Source: Apostichopus japonicus
Lineage: Eukaryota; Echinodermata; Holothuroidea; Aspidochirotida; Stichopodidae
Assembly: GCF_037975245.1 (NCBI RefSeq)
Contig: NC_092570.1
Span: 5,211,001 to 5,275,000, forward strand
Reading direction: 5' to 3'
Length of the DNA stretch: 64,000 bases
Positions 24,292 through 36,200 of the stretch are shown here, one piece after another; positions within the stretch are counted from its first letter, which is position 1, and each line of letters opens with the position of its first letter. The notes beneath the pieces are model-generated. The model saw only the letters and a program-made list of their open reading frames with translations. It made no database searches and was not told the DNA's origin. Position numbers and translations under genes: made by a program.

Positions 24292-24651
24292 AGGATGTGA
24301 AGACTCGCGCACAAAGAAACGTCTCATGCCGGTAATCTGACCTAGTTTCGAATGAGGTGTAACAGAAGTGTTAGACACCACCATCGATCCCAGAAAATAC
24401 ACACACAGCTTGCTACCGTCGGTAATTAGACATTAGTGTACAGTCAATACATACAGCTACTGTCGATACCCACAGCACAGTGTACAAACAATACAGCGTT
24501 GGACATCTCAGGTCCAGCTAAAGATAACAAGGTATCACGTTTCATTACTGTCTGCATTTTGTAGCGACAAGAAGAAAACGTCATTTGCAAGCAACGGAAA
24601 GTTAACTTTTTCAGAGCGCTGCACACGGTTTGAGGCGAGTCTTCAATGCCT
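24292..24651. mobile_element. TTAA MITE, 360 bp (full copy)
   Basis: TTAA flanks both ends (24288-24291 and 24652-24655). The inverted ends are AGGATGTGAAGACTCGC and AGGCATTGAAGACTCGC. A second, shortened copy at about 60060-60385 matches through most of its length, which confirms a dispersed family. No coding capacity. Confidence 0.87.
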
Positions 24652-24655
24652 TTAA

Positions 24656-26485
24656 TTAATGCACTTCTCTGGTGAGTGTTCCCCACATAGTCTGCATACC
24701 TATGACCTCTGACCCCACATAGTCTGCATACCTATGACCTCTGACCTGCTCAATCCATATCCTGCAAAAACAAAGTTGCAGTGTGAAATATGAAAAGGCA
24801 AAATACTGAGTAGCCTCTCCAGTTTTAAAACTTTTGAAAACTCTTGAAAAGATCTAAAAAAGGTATTTTTTTCCCCGTAATTTATTTAAGGGCATGAACT
24901 TTCATTACAACCTATCAGGTGTTAATGTAGACCATTCCATATTTGACGTAAAAAGTTGTGTACCACATGATGGTGTGACATAAAACTATAACGTTTGCAG
25001 CACTGATGGATATATGATATAATGCCATTTACAAATCACTTAAATATAGTTGAAATTCCCAATTTTTTCCGGACGAAAATGCTCAGTTTAAGTGACATTT
25101 ATCAGAGCTGTGTTAATTAATTAAGTACAAGCCATGACATTATCAGCACCCCCCCCCACACTCAGATATTTAAATCCAAACACAGGTATCCTTAAAGGAG
25201 CAGTCAGAGGGAGGAGATAACAGAATTATCTACTGCTTACGGAGATGCTGATCATTAGTCTTCCCAATTTCAGTTGTTCCGGTTCCTCGGATAGAAATAA
25301 AAAAGTTTAAAGGAAAATTACGGAGGGATCGTTTCAGACCGACGTGTTAACATTTCAATCTTCCAACATATTTGAAAGCTAAGCATAAAGTAGAAGCAAG
25401 AACATGTCCTTAGAAAGGCTAGACCCAATGTAATAAACTGATGATGGCACATGAGCGTTAAATGGAGCAGACCTTAAGTTCCGTCCTCCGGTCCTCCCCA
25501 CCCCCCTGACTCCCCCCTGACAGTGCATGTACTATTAGAAGTAAGACACACAGTTATAACAGTTTGATGATGGTATACCAGTGTTCTTTCTGTTTAATGC
25601 AGTATTCCATTTTCTGTTTAAAGCAATGTTCCAATTCTGTTTAAAGCAGTATTCCATTAAAGCAGTGTTCCATTATTTCTGTTTTAAGCAGTGTTCCATT
25701 ATAAACACACACAAACAGATGCCACAGAAGCCGATGCATATCACAACTGCCTAAAATACTCTCTTCCATCTTTGGCACGTACCCTTCGATCACAATATTG
25801 TAACAAGGTGATTCTTTTTCAAAGGAATTAACCATTTTGCAAGGAATGAGCAAATTCAAAAGTGATATTTCATCTAAAACAAGTCAGAAGACATAGGTTC
25901 TGTCTTGTATAATACAGAGTTCTTTAAACTTGACAAACTCGCATTCAGAAGGGAAAGAATGTCTATTGTTATATTGCAACATACAAGCATGTTATGTTCA
26001 GTACACCACATAAGAAGAGCCAGATATGAGAGACGAGTTCACATTTAACTGCTAGTTTCTGACATCATACGGCACATGAAAGTTTCAGACATCGAACAAT
26101 GTATCAACATTCTTCTTAAACAGTACGCACTAAGCTAATGCAGCCGGTATGTCGTATGTACTATAAAGTACATTAAACTGCGTCAACGTTTTGCATAAAG
26201 AGTTTGCGCCCTCTATTCTATTCCATGCATGGATTAATTTATTCCGTATTACCAGATAAAATGTTTGGCACATTTGCTATAATAGGACAAAGATATATAG
26301 CACACCTCTTTATACATGAACAATTTATTCTATAAGTGACAAAATTCAGAGTGTTCAAAGTCTGCTACACAACAATTTCAACACTAAATTATTCCATGGA
26401 GTTGTCTCCTTGACATAATTACACCACCAGTGGAGGTATTTAAGGTAATGACACAGTTTGTATATACACTTTAGCTGTACCGAAT
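24656..26485. other. Intergenic, downstream of glycogenin
   Basis: A 34-bp direct duplication (CCCCACATAGTCTGCATACC and flank) lies at about 24683-24745. Several ATTCCATT.. GTTTAAAGCAGT units occur at 25595-25700. The glycogenin 3' UTR probably reaches into the right part of this stretch. No gene. Confidence 0.45.
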
Positions 26486-26788
26486 CAGGCGCGTAGCCAA
26501 GGGGGAAGCGAAGGGGGCGACTGCCCCCCCCCTTGAGCATATATTTGTGTACATTTTTATGATATCGCTAGTAATTTCAAAATTGAAAATGATTAGATGC
26601 AACTTGCAAGGCCTGGGAAGTGCCATTTCCAGCGAACTGGGAGGCATTTTCGGCCAAAATTTACTTGTACGTTTCGTGCCAACTCATGATGGCACTACAC
26701 TTACATAGTTTCCAATGCCGAATCTATGGCTCTGATAATTTGCCTACAGGTTCGCCCCTCCCTTGGCAAATTCCTCGCTACGCGCCTG
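26486..26788. mobile_element. hAT-like MITE, 303 bp, with the shared core
   Basis: TACCGAAT is duplicated at 26478-26485 and 26789-26796. The ends are CAGGCGCGTAGCCAAGG and CAGGCGCGTAGCGAGG. The shared core (26597-26710, minus direction) is more diverged here. The element lies 276 bp past the glycogenin stop, probably in its 3' UTR. Confidence 0.92.
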
Positions 26789-27063
26789 TACCGAATTTTA
26801 ACGGAAGGAGTTTACCACAAAATCCACTACTTATTATCTGAGTAGTTTTCTTCCCAGCTTTTCGAGACATAACATTTACATTGACGTAATTACATCGCAA
26901 AAAAAGCTGACACAGGCAGGACTCAAAAGCAGCCGATAGAAAGAATCCTGGCGGAGAAGGTCCAGTGACGAAAAGGTATAAAACAAAATGACATTTGTGC
27001 TTTTAAGAGAGGTTAAGTGAATTAGAAAGCTAGCCGTATGTGAATAATTAATTGCCCGATTCT

Positions 27064-27291
27064 TCATTCGGTTTTGTTTTCGTTTTCGGGAGTCTTCTCC
27101 ATCTCCTCGGTGTCTTCTTTCTCGATCACAGACTTGATCTGATCTAGAATCAGATCAAATCGATCTGCTCCCTGGTAGTCGATCTCTCCTCGTTCCCACG
27201 CACGCTGTCCGGCTCTTGGAGAAGAAGAGCGAGCGGAGGCTGTACTGTCGTCTAACTTCATTTCGCCGAACTGGTTCGCGAGATCCTTTCC
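27064..27291 (-). CDS. GYG1: Glycogenin exon 9 (C-terminus, stop)
   Basis: Acceptor CCACTTTGTTACAG, stop TGA at 27066-27064, 75 residues. [20 protein letters not shown] matches the conserved C-terminal glycogen synthase-binding motif (WE.G..DYMG.D.FD..). An acidic tail of about 25 residues follows and is longer than in mammals. Confidence 0.93.
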   Translation of the reverse strand, partial: GKDLANQFGEMKLDDSTASARSSSPRAGQRAWERGEIDYQGADRFDLILDQIKSVIEKEDTEEMEKTPENENKTE

Positions 27292-30200
27292 CTGTAACAA
27301 AGTGGAGCAAGGAATAATTTGTGGCGAGAGGATGTATCTGCGGGAGGGGGAAAACTTTTATTTATCCGTAAATGTCACAATTATCATCATCTTCTGGGTT
27401 ACCAGACAATGTTAGAAAATTGAAGGAAATCTTCCCGTCTTATCTCAAAAGTTTGAAATAAACACAAAAGAGTGACTTTTGGCACAAAATTAGATTTTGA
27501 AATGTCATAAATTTTGCCTTATGGGAGCATTGAGCATTCCAGAGATTATGGTTTTAAAGCTGAATATCATGAAAGCTCAAACAAGCTACAGAAAGGAACT
27601 TTTTTTGAACTGTGACATTTCAGGACTAAAATTATACCTAATAATATCACCCTTTTTACGCAAGTAGCCTTAAGTCTTTGGTAGGCTATTAAAAGCATGG
27701 CTTTTGGTTAAGAATACACTACAATGCATGACTCTACCTACTATGAAGCTTTATGCAGGTTTATGATAGATTGTCTCATATTATGCAGGCTACAATAGAC
27801 CCTTGCTATATTCGTCAGTTTCTGTCATAGACTTACTCCAAGCATATCAGACTCTACAATGTTAGACTTTTACTAGAAGAGCTCTTATGACAGACTTCTC
27901 AACTCATCCCTCATTCTTGGACAGGTTTCTAGACTTTCATCTATGTCCTTGATATTTTGTAGCTTGGAAGTCACGTCCATATCGCAGTGACATGCCGAGA
28001 GCAGAGGTCTTGCGATTATTTTTCCCTTGTTCTTCCACTTACACCTAGCTTCTACATGACATCATTTTTCAGTACACTCTAAGTAACCATTACTACATGT
28101 TAAGCTTACAGTCACAAATTCAGCAATAATCTGTGCCTATGAATGTAGGGAACATGTTTGTCTGACCCCAAGTTCCCCAATTACCGCCTCCATATGTCCA
28201 TGGGCCATACTAAGCATACAAGTATCAGTTTGCACATACAGAATATTTCATATTACAATGACATGGTTTTATAACAAACCTGTAATGATGGTTACTTCCC
28301 CCCCCCCCAAATAATTAACACCTTTCCAGCAGCATGTTGTACATATAAATCTGATTGGTACGGGTGGGGGATAAGATGGTGGGGGTTGGGATGGTGGTTT
28401 GGGTGGAGGCTAAGATTGGGGTTTGGGATGGTGGTCTGGGTGTGAGATGACGTGGGGGGGGGAGGGAATGGATGATAAATGAGAGAATCTGGCCCTAAAA
28501 ACATATTGTAAGTTGAACCATTGGAAATTGAACAAGTCATGCCTAGTTGCCATATTACTTACTGCTAACAACATAGACGGTGTATTAATAAGTGTATAGT
28601 AATAACATGTCTGTTATACTGTTAAGTGTAAAGGACAAAACTGAAATACAAAGCAGCCGGCTACAGGTCTACACTGTAGAATATATACAAATGTGAATAC
28701 AAATTACAAGCAGTTGATGATAACATGTGACCAGTCTTGATCAAATTAACATGAGCCCAACAGGCACTATGATTTCTTGCTTTGTGGAATATTAATATGT
28801 ATATGTCATCACCCAATATAATATTTATGCCCAAATGTACCAGCTATTAAACAACTTTATTTCAAGTCTGGATACAATCTGACGTAAGGTGTTGAGAGTT
28901 ACTACTATTTTAAAACTTTGGCCCCTCCCCAAAAATTGGGGCCAATAAAATTCTGCACCCAAATGGTCTCAAAAGTATTGGGCCCCACAGATTCAGGCCC
29001 AAAGAACGTGTCCCAAAATGCACTTGAGTGGAATAAAATTTGGGCCCAACTGACATGAAAATTGGTAAGGAATTTTCTGGGGCCCAGATGGCCTACATGT
29101 ACCAGCTTTTAACTTACAACTGTATACCAAGTTTAGCCAGAATCCAACTTACCATTGCAGAGTTATTGCAATGAAAAGCAATTGCTGGGCCCAAATGGTC
29201 CAAAAATATTGGGCCTAAAGAATGTGTCTGAAATGCATTAGAGATGGATATGACTTTGGGCCCACCCAGCTTAAAAATGGACGGGGAATTTTTTGGGCCC
29301 AGACAGTCCCACAAAATCAGGCGTAAATGTACCAGCTACAGTATTAACCAACGACTGTATACCAAGTTTGGCTACAATCCAACTTGTGGAGCTATTGCAA
29401 TGTAAAGATTTTTATGCATGACCCTATAACCTCTTTTATATTGCTTCCAGCAAGGAACCAAAAAATTGTGACAAAAAAACGTTTAACAAATATGGACAAT
29501 AAGAATGAGGCAGCACGTGCTTAGGGTAGAGAGCAAATTGTCACAAGTGATACACTGCATGAAGAATACAATTTAAAAGCTGGATACTTACGACGTTGCG
29601 TAGAAGCTGAAATGAAAGAAAGCATTCCTAACCAAAGGCAAGAGCATGCAAAGAAGAGAAAAGCATAGCAAGAATGAAAAATTAATAGCTATGAAAATGA
29701 CCATCACAAAAACCTCCTGGTTACCAAAGAAAGTCCATGAATCATGCCAAAAATATGAGTGATTATATAAAGCCACAAATTGCAGACCGAAGATATCTAA
29801 GACAGCAAAGTAATAACATGTAACTTAAGCTTCCGTCAGTAGCAGGTCAAAATTTAAGATTGCTAAAACGTTGCTAAAGTTTAAAAGTATAAAAAAAGTA
29901 TAAAAGAACCATCTGGAGGATAGTTCTAACCTTCCGAGTTATTCCAAGGCATAGAGCATTGTCCAGGATTGTGATTTGTACAATTGAGTGACTCCTCAGG
30001 GAAGGAGAATGCTTTTGGGTGGCAGCAAAATGTTTTTCGACAGTTGAGAATGAGTGACCATTTGATTGACTTTCTAGCATTTTTGAGAGGGGGGGATACT
30101 GATAACCTCTAAGAATAGGTTACACAGGTTTAAGTTGAAACTTTCTATAACACAAAGTAACTTAATGTAGAGCAGTTCCTAAATAGCTATTTTCATACCA

Positions 30201-33200
30201 ATTCATATGCTTTACAACAGTATGACTCAAAAGCAACTTAAAATTTCCAAAATGGCAATTAATACCACAACAGCAACATCAAATATATTAGAGCACACTC
30301 AAATCAAAGTGAACCACCACATGTTCAAAACTAAAAGGACGATATCAAAACAATTTTTCACGAAAAATGGCATAACGAAGGAATGAATTTAAATTTTAAA
30401 CAACTATAAAAAAATAAACATGCTTTCTCAGCATTCTTGACAAACTGGTAAACATGATTGCAAATTTTAAAAAATGCAAGCAAACCTATGTTCATGAATC
30501 TACAGTGCAGTCTCGTTAAACTACATTTGAAGATTTATTTTCTTGTTTTTCATTTTTTGAGGTACCTTTGAACTGGCAACAGAAGGTTGCTTTTGTTGAG
30601 GTTGCTGAGGTTGCTTCCTGTCAATTTCAGCCATACTTTGAAATACTTGCAGAAAACTCTCAATTGGAACCTTGGCCTGAGAGAGACATGAATTCACTAC
30701 TGAATCAGAGCCAACCATCTCAGGTACGGCCACTTTTTGCTGGAGAGGCAGAAAATAACCCAAGGAGGAGTGACTCAAGTCCCAGACTATTCAGTCACCA
30801 AAGACGGTCAGACATTACAGTAATGAGTTCTACTTACGTAAAACAGGATAACAATTGGAACCACCCAACAACATGTAAGTGATCAGGGAGTATTCATATA
30901 TTTAAACTTCTGTACTCTTGCAGATAAGTTCAGATATATGAAAATTTAAACATCACCCCTGGTAGGTAATTTAATTGATATCAGCCTGAAAGGACATTTA
31001 TCTAAAATATGCTATGCAGACACAAGCAAACACTTCACATCGGTGGCTAGCCAACTGATAGCTTAAGCACATTTTCAAAGTTTTACCATTTGGAAGACCA
31101 TTTAAGATAAGAAACCTTGGAATTCTCCTGGCAAAATCCCACCAAATGTTAGCCGGCCCCCCTGATGGTAGTTTTCGTAGCTTCTAATGCCACCGTCCTT
31201 ATCCACTCAACCATACCACATACCACTATTGATATACACATAGTGTACATGGAAGTATTGTCAGAGAAACAGCTACCAGAACCGTTTAACTTAAAGTAAC
31301 TACATACACAGAGAAGTAGTAGCTACATAAAAAGAATAGTGATTAGGCTTAATACATAGATATGAGCTTTGGCAGATGAGATAAAATATATATCAGTTTC
31401 TATATTATTATAACAAAACACAGTTTAAAGTGCCAACATGCATTAGCCCATAGATGATCAGAATTCATATACAGAGAACTAATAGCTACATAAAGAAGTA
31501 GTGAAAGTATGTGAAATGCATGTTGCATTTAGCGACAATGGTGTCCTTCCCGGCTTAATACATATATATGAGCTTTGGCAGATGAGATAAAGAAATATAA
31601 GAGTTTCAATATTATTATAACAAAACACAGTTTAAAGCGCCAACATGCATTAGCCCATAGATGTTTAGAATGCAATTAAATTTTTTTTAAATAGTGACTC
31701 CTTAATTTAGGGATAGTTTGAAATAAGGAATTTCATCATGTTGTGAGTAAACTGTTAGGTTGGCTGCTAATGGCATTTCAGTTAGTCTCTTTTATTGAAT
31801 GCTAGAATGGTTGGCATTATTTATTAGATACATTATTTATTAGATACAGCCACAGAAAACAAAGAAGATTTAAATCATATTAATAAACAGGTGTAACAAT
31901 CCAGCAGATCAAAGTCAAATTCAATTTGTTAATTGCAAATCTAAAAACAAATAGTCCTCTTGACAGATGACTACATGAATTAACTATTTGTTTTTAGTAT
32001 TCAATGCCACATTATGTTTACATTATGAAAATAGAGTTAAAGAGCATAATCTGATGCAAGTTGTTTGGGGAGCAGGATTTGGGGGGGGGGGGGGGGAAGG
32101 TGACAGTTACTAACCTGTTCGTGTTCAATTCTTGGTTTGATTTGAGATGTAAAGACAGACCACCATCTCTGAGAAAGGAAATAGAAGAATCAAAATATGA
32201 AAATAACCTGAACATAAATTTAGTAGACAAATATTAAAAGATCAAATTAAAGGGATAGTCACCTGCTAAAGGTTAAACATTTGTCAAAAACTCTGTGCCA
32301 AACATTCAATCGTGATTGGTAGAATCATGCATACTGATGAAGTTTGATTTGGCTATATGAATGCATCTGGCAAATTAGTCAGTGACATCACCAAGGTAGA
32401 TGAACTAACATGCTGAATAGAAAAATTGCTCCACAGTGGAAGGCAGTTTCAGTTTGTAGAACTCTTTTCCATTAACCCTAAAGTTTATAGTACATTCATT
32501 CAAAAATATACCATGCTTCCATGATAAATAAAAAAAGGACAAAACTCTTTCAATGAGGAAAATGTTCATGACCTGATACAACCAATAACTTAATAATGTA
32601 CTTAATTGATGTATACCTTTGATTTACTTGAAGCAACACAGACACAAAAGCCAGCAGGTAGTGCAGATACAATTATGTAATAAGTAAACCCTATTTCAGA
32701 TATAGATTCAATTACTGCATTGAGTACTACTTTAAGTGTACACTTTAAGTGCCTCTAAGAGTCTACTGTGCGTATTTTGCACACTTAGTTCCATTTTAAT
32801 AAGAAGCACTTCATCTTCTTTCCAACACATTCTGTTACTTTATACTGAATTGGCGACCATCTGTTAAAGGAGAGTTGTCTTGTTATAAATACAAAATGAA
32901 CAGACAGATACGATTTTATTACTCTTATCATTATCACATGATCTTAAACTGAATGCCAGCCAATGCCTACAAATCTTTCAAAGTTCAACTTCAACCAAAA
33001 GGAAGGTTGAAGACATCAAATATAACATAGAAATAAAGCCAAACCTTGATTAGTTCCTCATCATGTTGGCTTCCTATCCCCTCAGGGGGTTGTAGGTGAC
33101 CAGTGTTAACATTGTAGGAGTACAGCCAGGGTTTGGCCATTCCTATGAAATGTACGATACGTACATCATTACCAAATCTGAAAGACAATGATCAAATAAT

Positions 33201-36200
33201 TAATGGATGTCATATATAAAGAAAACATTTTATCCAAAATTAACTAGCAGGAATCCCAAGTTTGACATGCAACATAAATGAGCTCTTTTTTTGTTTTTAA
33301 TGCGATATGACTGTAAAGCACACATGTTACAAATTGCAGCTGTTAAAACTGTAAGCCCTCCTGGCTGTTTTTCACTCAGTGATGTTATTTCAAGTGTTAT
33401 TATGACGTCTTTGATCGGCCAGATACTTTAGTTACCAAGGTATAAGTTATTGTTCAAGCATGAATTTAATACCAATACCAATTTGCAGCAAGTATGCATG
33501 ATTACTTGTTCAGTGAATCTCAAACAGTTAAACCCGCTGAGGCTGCAACATACAAAAACTCTTCAAAATTTAACATGAAAAATATTGCTTTGTGATTAAT
33601 CAATGGACATACACTGTGTGTTGCTGAGGAAAACAAAGTAATCATAAATAAAAATGGAATCAGGGCAAATTTCATGATGTTACAGAATAAAATTTCTTCT
33701 CTCTAGAAAAGATTATTCAACATCATGAGTATTTTTTTTATTTCCAAAATGACTACGGTCAATATAAAAATAGCAAAATTAACTCACTGTCGATAGGCGG
33801 GAAGATATGAGTAGCTGACCGATGATGTCATGTTGTAAATAAATGGCAGATGTTTACTAATGTCTTTGAAGGCCCAATCCTTGAAATAGATATTAAGTAG
33901 GCCTTGGTCGCCTCCTGTAGAAACCAAATGATTACCCAAAAAAATTAAAAAAGATTGTATTGTGTACATATACAATAACATAGTAAACAGATGCCCTAAA
34001 TTTTAGCAAATAAGGTATAATTTTATATATGCTGTAGGATTATTATCAAGAAAATACTGAATCAGAGGCTGGGAAGTGAATAAATAAGCTAAACCAAATA
34101 GATACTAGTCAAGAATTAGACTTATTTCCAATTATTATAATAGAATTTGACAACATTTCAAGACTCCGTTTCAATCATATTAATTTCATAAATAATGTAT
34201 ATAAAAAAGATTTGTTAGTGGAGCAACAATGACAAGCTACTCTCAGGGGCATTTCAGGGGGAAAGGGAGTAAGGTGGATGGGGTGGTGGGGTAGGATTGC
34301 GTTGGGTAAGAGTGGTGGTGGGGGTTATACATATCCTCCTTTCCAACAGAACATAAACATTAAAAGTCGTTATTAACTTATTACCAAAAGCTTACATGTA
34401 GAGCTAATTATAAACCTAGTTTATAGCCTAAATATGCCTCACAATGCCCCATTTCTGCCTAATTGGGTTTTCTATTTCTGGTGTATGACACCCCAGGTCT
34501 CCTTAATTCAACGACCCTCAGATCTCCTACTTTTTAAATCCTGGATCCAATCCTGACTCTTGAATGACACAGATCAGAAACCTATGGAAAGTCTGGCGAT
34601 CAAAATGCCTTGTGGAAAACGCTTACTACAAGTAACCCGCTAAAACCCCTTAACAGAAATAAAGATTAAAGACCAATTATGCATTCAATCTCCACAGTAT
34701 AAATAATCTTTCTTTCAGTACTATTGCATAGTAAACAATCACACCTTCGCGATGACAATGTTTTTCGGCCAAACTTTTGGCCCATTTGCAGTGATCGAGC
34801 CCATCTGAAGCATGTTGTCAGCTCGACCAAAACAAAGAACATCACATCTCCGTATTGATTTGAAGTTTAACTGGGCCAAACATTTTGGGGGAAAAGGACA
34901 TCATATATTATACAATTCTATCAAAAACAATTGAAGAGTGAGGGATCGATTAGTTTGAGTTTATTTAAGTAATAATAATAATAATCAGCAGTTATTTTTA
35001 CGATGTTTAAGCGACCACAAAAGTGGGAGAAACCCACAAGGGCTTATGGATTACAAATTACACCTCGAGTGGCTTCCAAATTCAACATTTTAACTAGGAA
35101 TCTTTTCAATTTAGACAGTCATTTCAGATGGGAAAACCGTAGATTGCTCTTGGATGAAAAACCCGCCTTACTATGGCCGGGTATCAAACCCGGAACCTCC
35201 CGATTGCTAAGCCACATTGCTTGCTTCAAGATGAGATCTGAAAATGCCTGCAAAACCATACCATCGAAACTGCCTTGTGTAACTGCACACTGAAGAAGTC
35301 CTCTGTGAGTTTCATCAGAGGGTCTAAATACGAAAACACCAGAGTTAAAACAGTCCGGCCAACCAACGTCTGGAGCGGCCGAAAATTCTTCTCTGTCAAA
35401 TAAGTCATCCACGTTTTTTATAACCTGTCGGAGATAAGGGGGAAAAAACATCGATCAAACATCGAGCAAGCTGCAAATGTAGGCATATATTTCCTATTCC
35501 TTCTTCTTTCCTTTTTGTTTTCTTTGTGAGTGCGACTGGGGTGGAAGTTCGTTCAGGTTCAGTATAATTTACATGTGAGCATGAAAATAACATGATAAGA
35601 AGATCGAAATGACACAAAACAAACAATTTTTCTCATTTATTAGTCTGTGTTTAAAAACTGTAAAGGTAACCGTTTAAGCAAAGATAAAATTTACAAAAGA
35701 TCGGCACACTTTTGCCACGATAAAGTGTATTGTCTGCAGAACAACATCGATCAAGCTTACCGTACATGTATGTTAAGTATAATAAATGCGGTAACATAGC
35801 AATTAAATTTTTTTGGGGGGTAAAAACCCTGCGGTTTATAGTGTTTTGGTAGAAAGAAACCCTCACTATGGAGAAACAGACCATGCAAAAATTTCCTGGT
35901 TGTTCATAATTTAATATTAGCATTTTAACGATGGTTTAATAACTGTTCAGATTTCACGCATATTGTACGATGGAAACTGCAATCAAGGTTTCACTCTACA
36001 AAAAGAACGGCATTAACACTTGTGAAAACACCACACTGAAAGTATATCTCTTGAAAATACAGTTACTCTAGATATTACAATGATTTGAAGGTTTGAAAAT
36101 TGTGAATTAAGTAACTGTGAGCTACAGTAGGATATCACTGATAGTTACACTATATATTTAATCTTAATCTTGTAGGCATGGAAACAAATCAAAATTCAGT

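Noticed and set aside
35150..35232. Possible tRNA gene on the minus strand (B-box-like sequence)
   Set aside because: No cloverleaf can be closed, and the same body sequence recurs at 60.4 kb; it is the head of a SINE.
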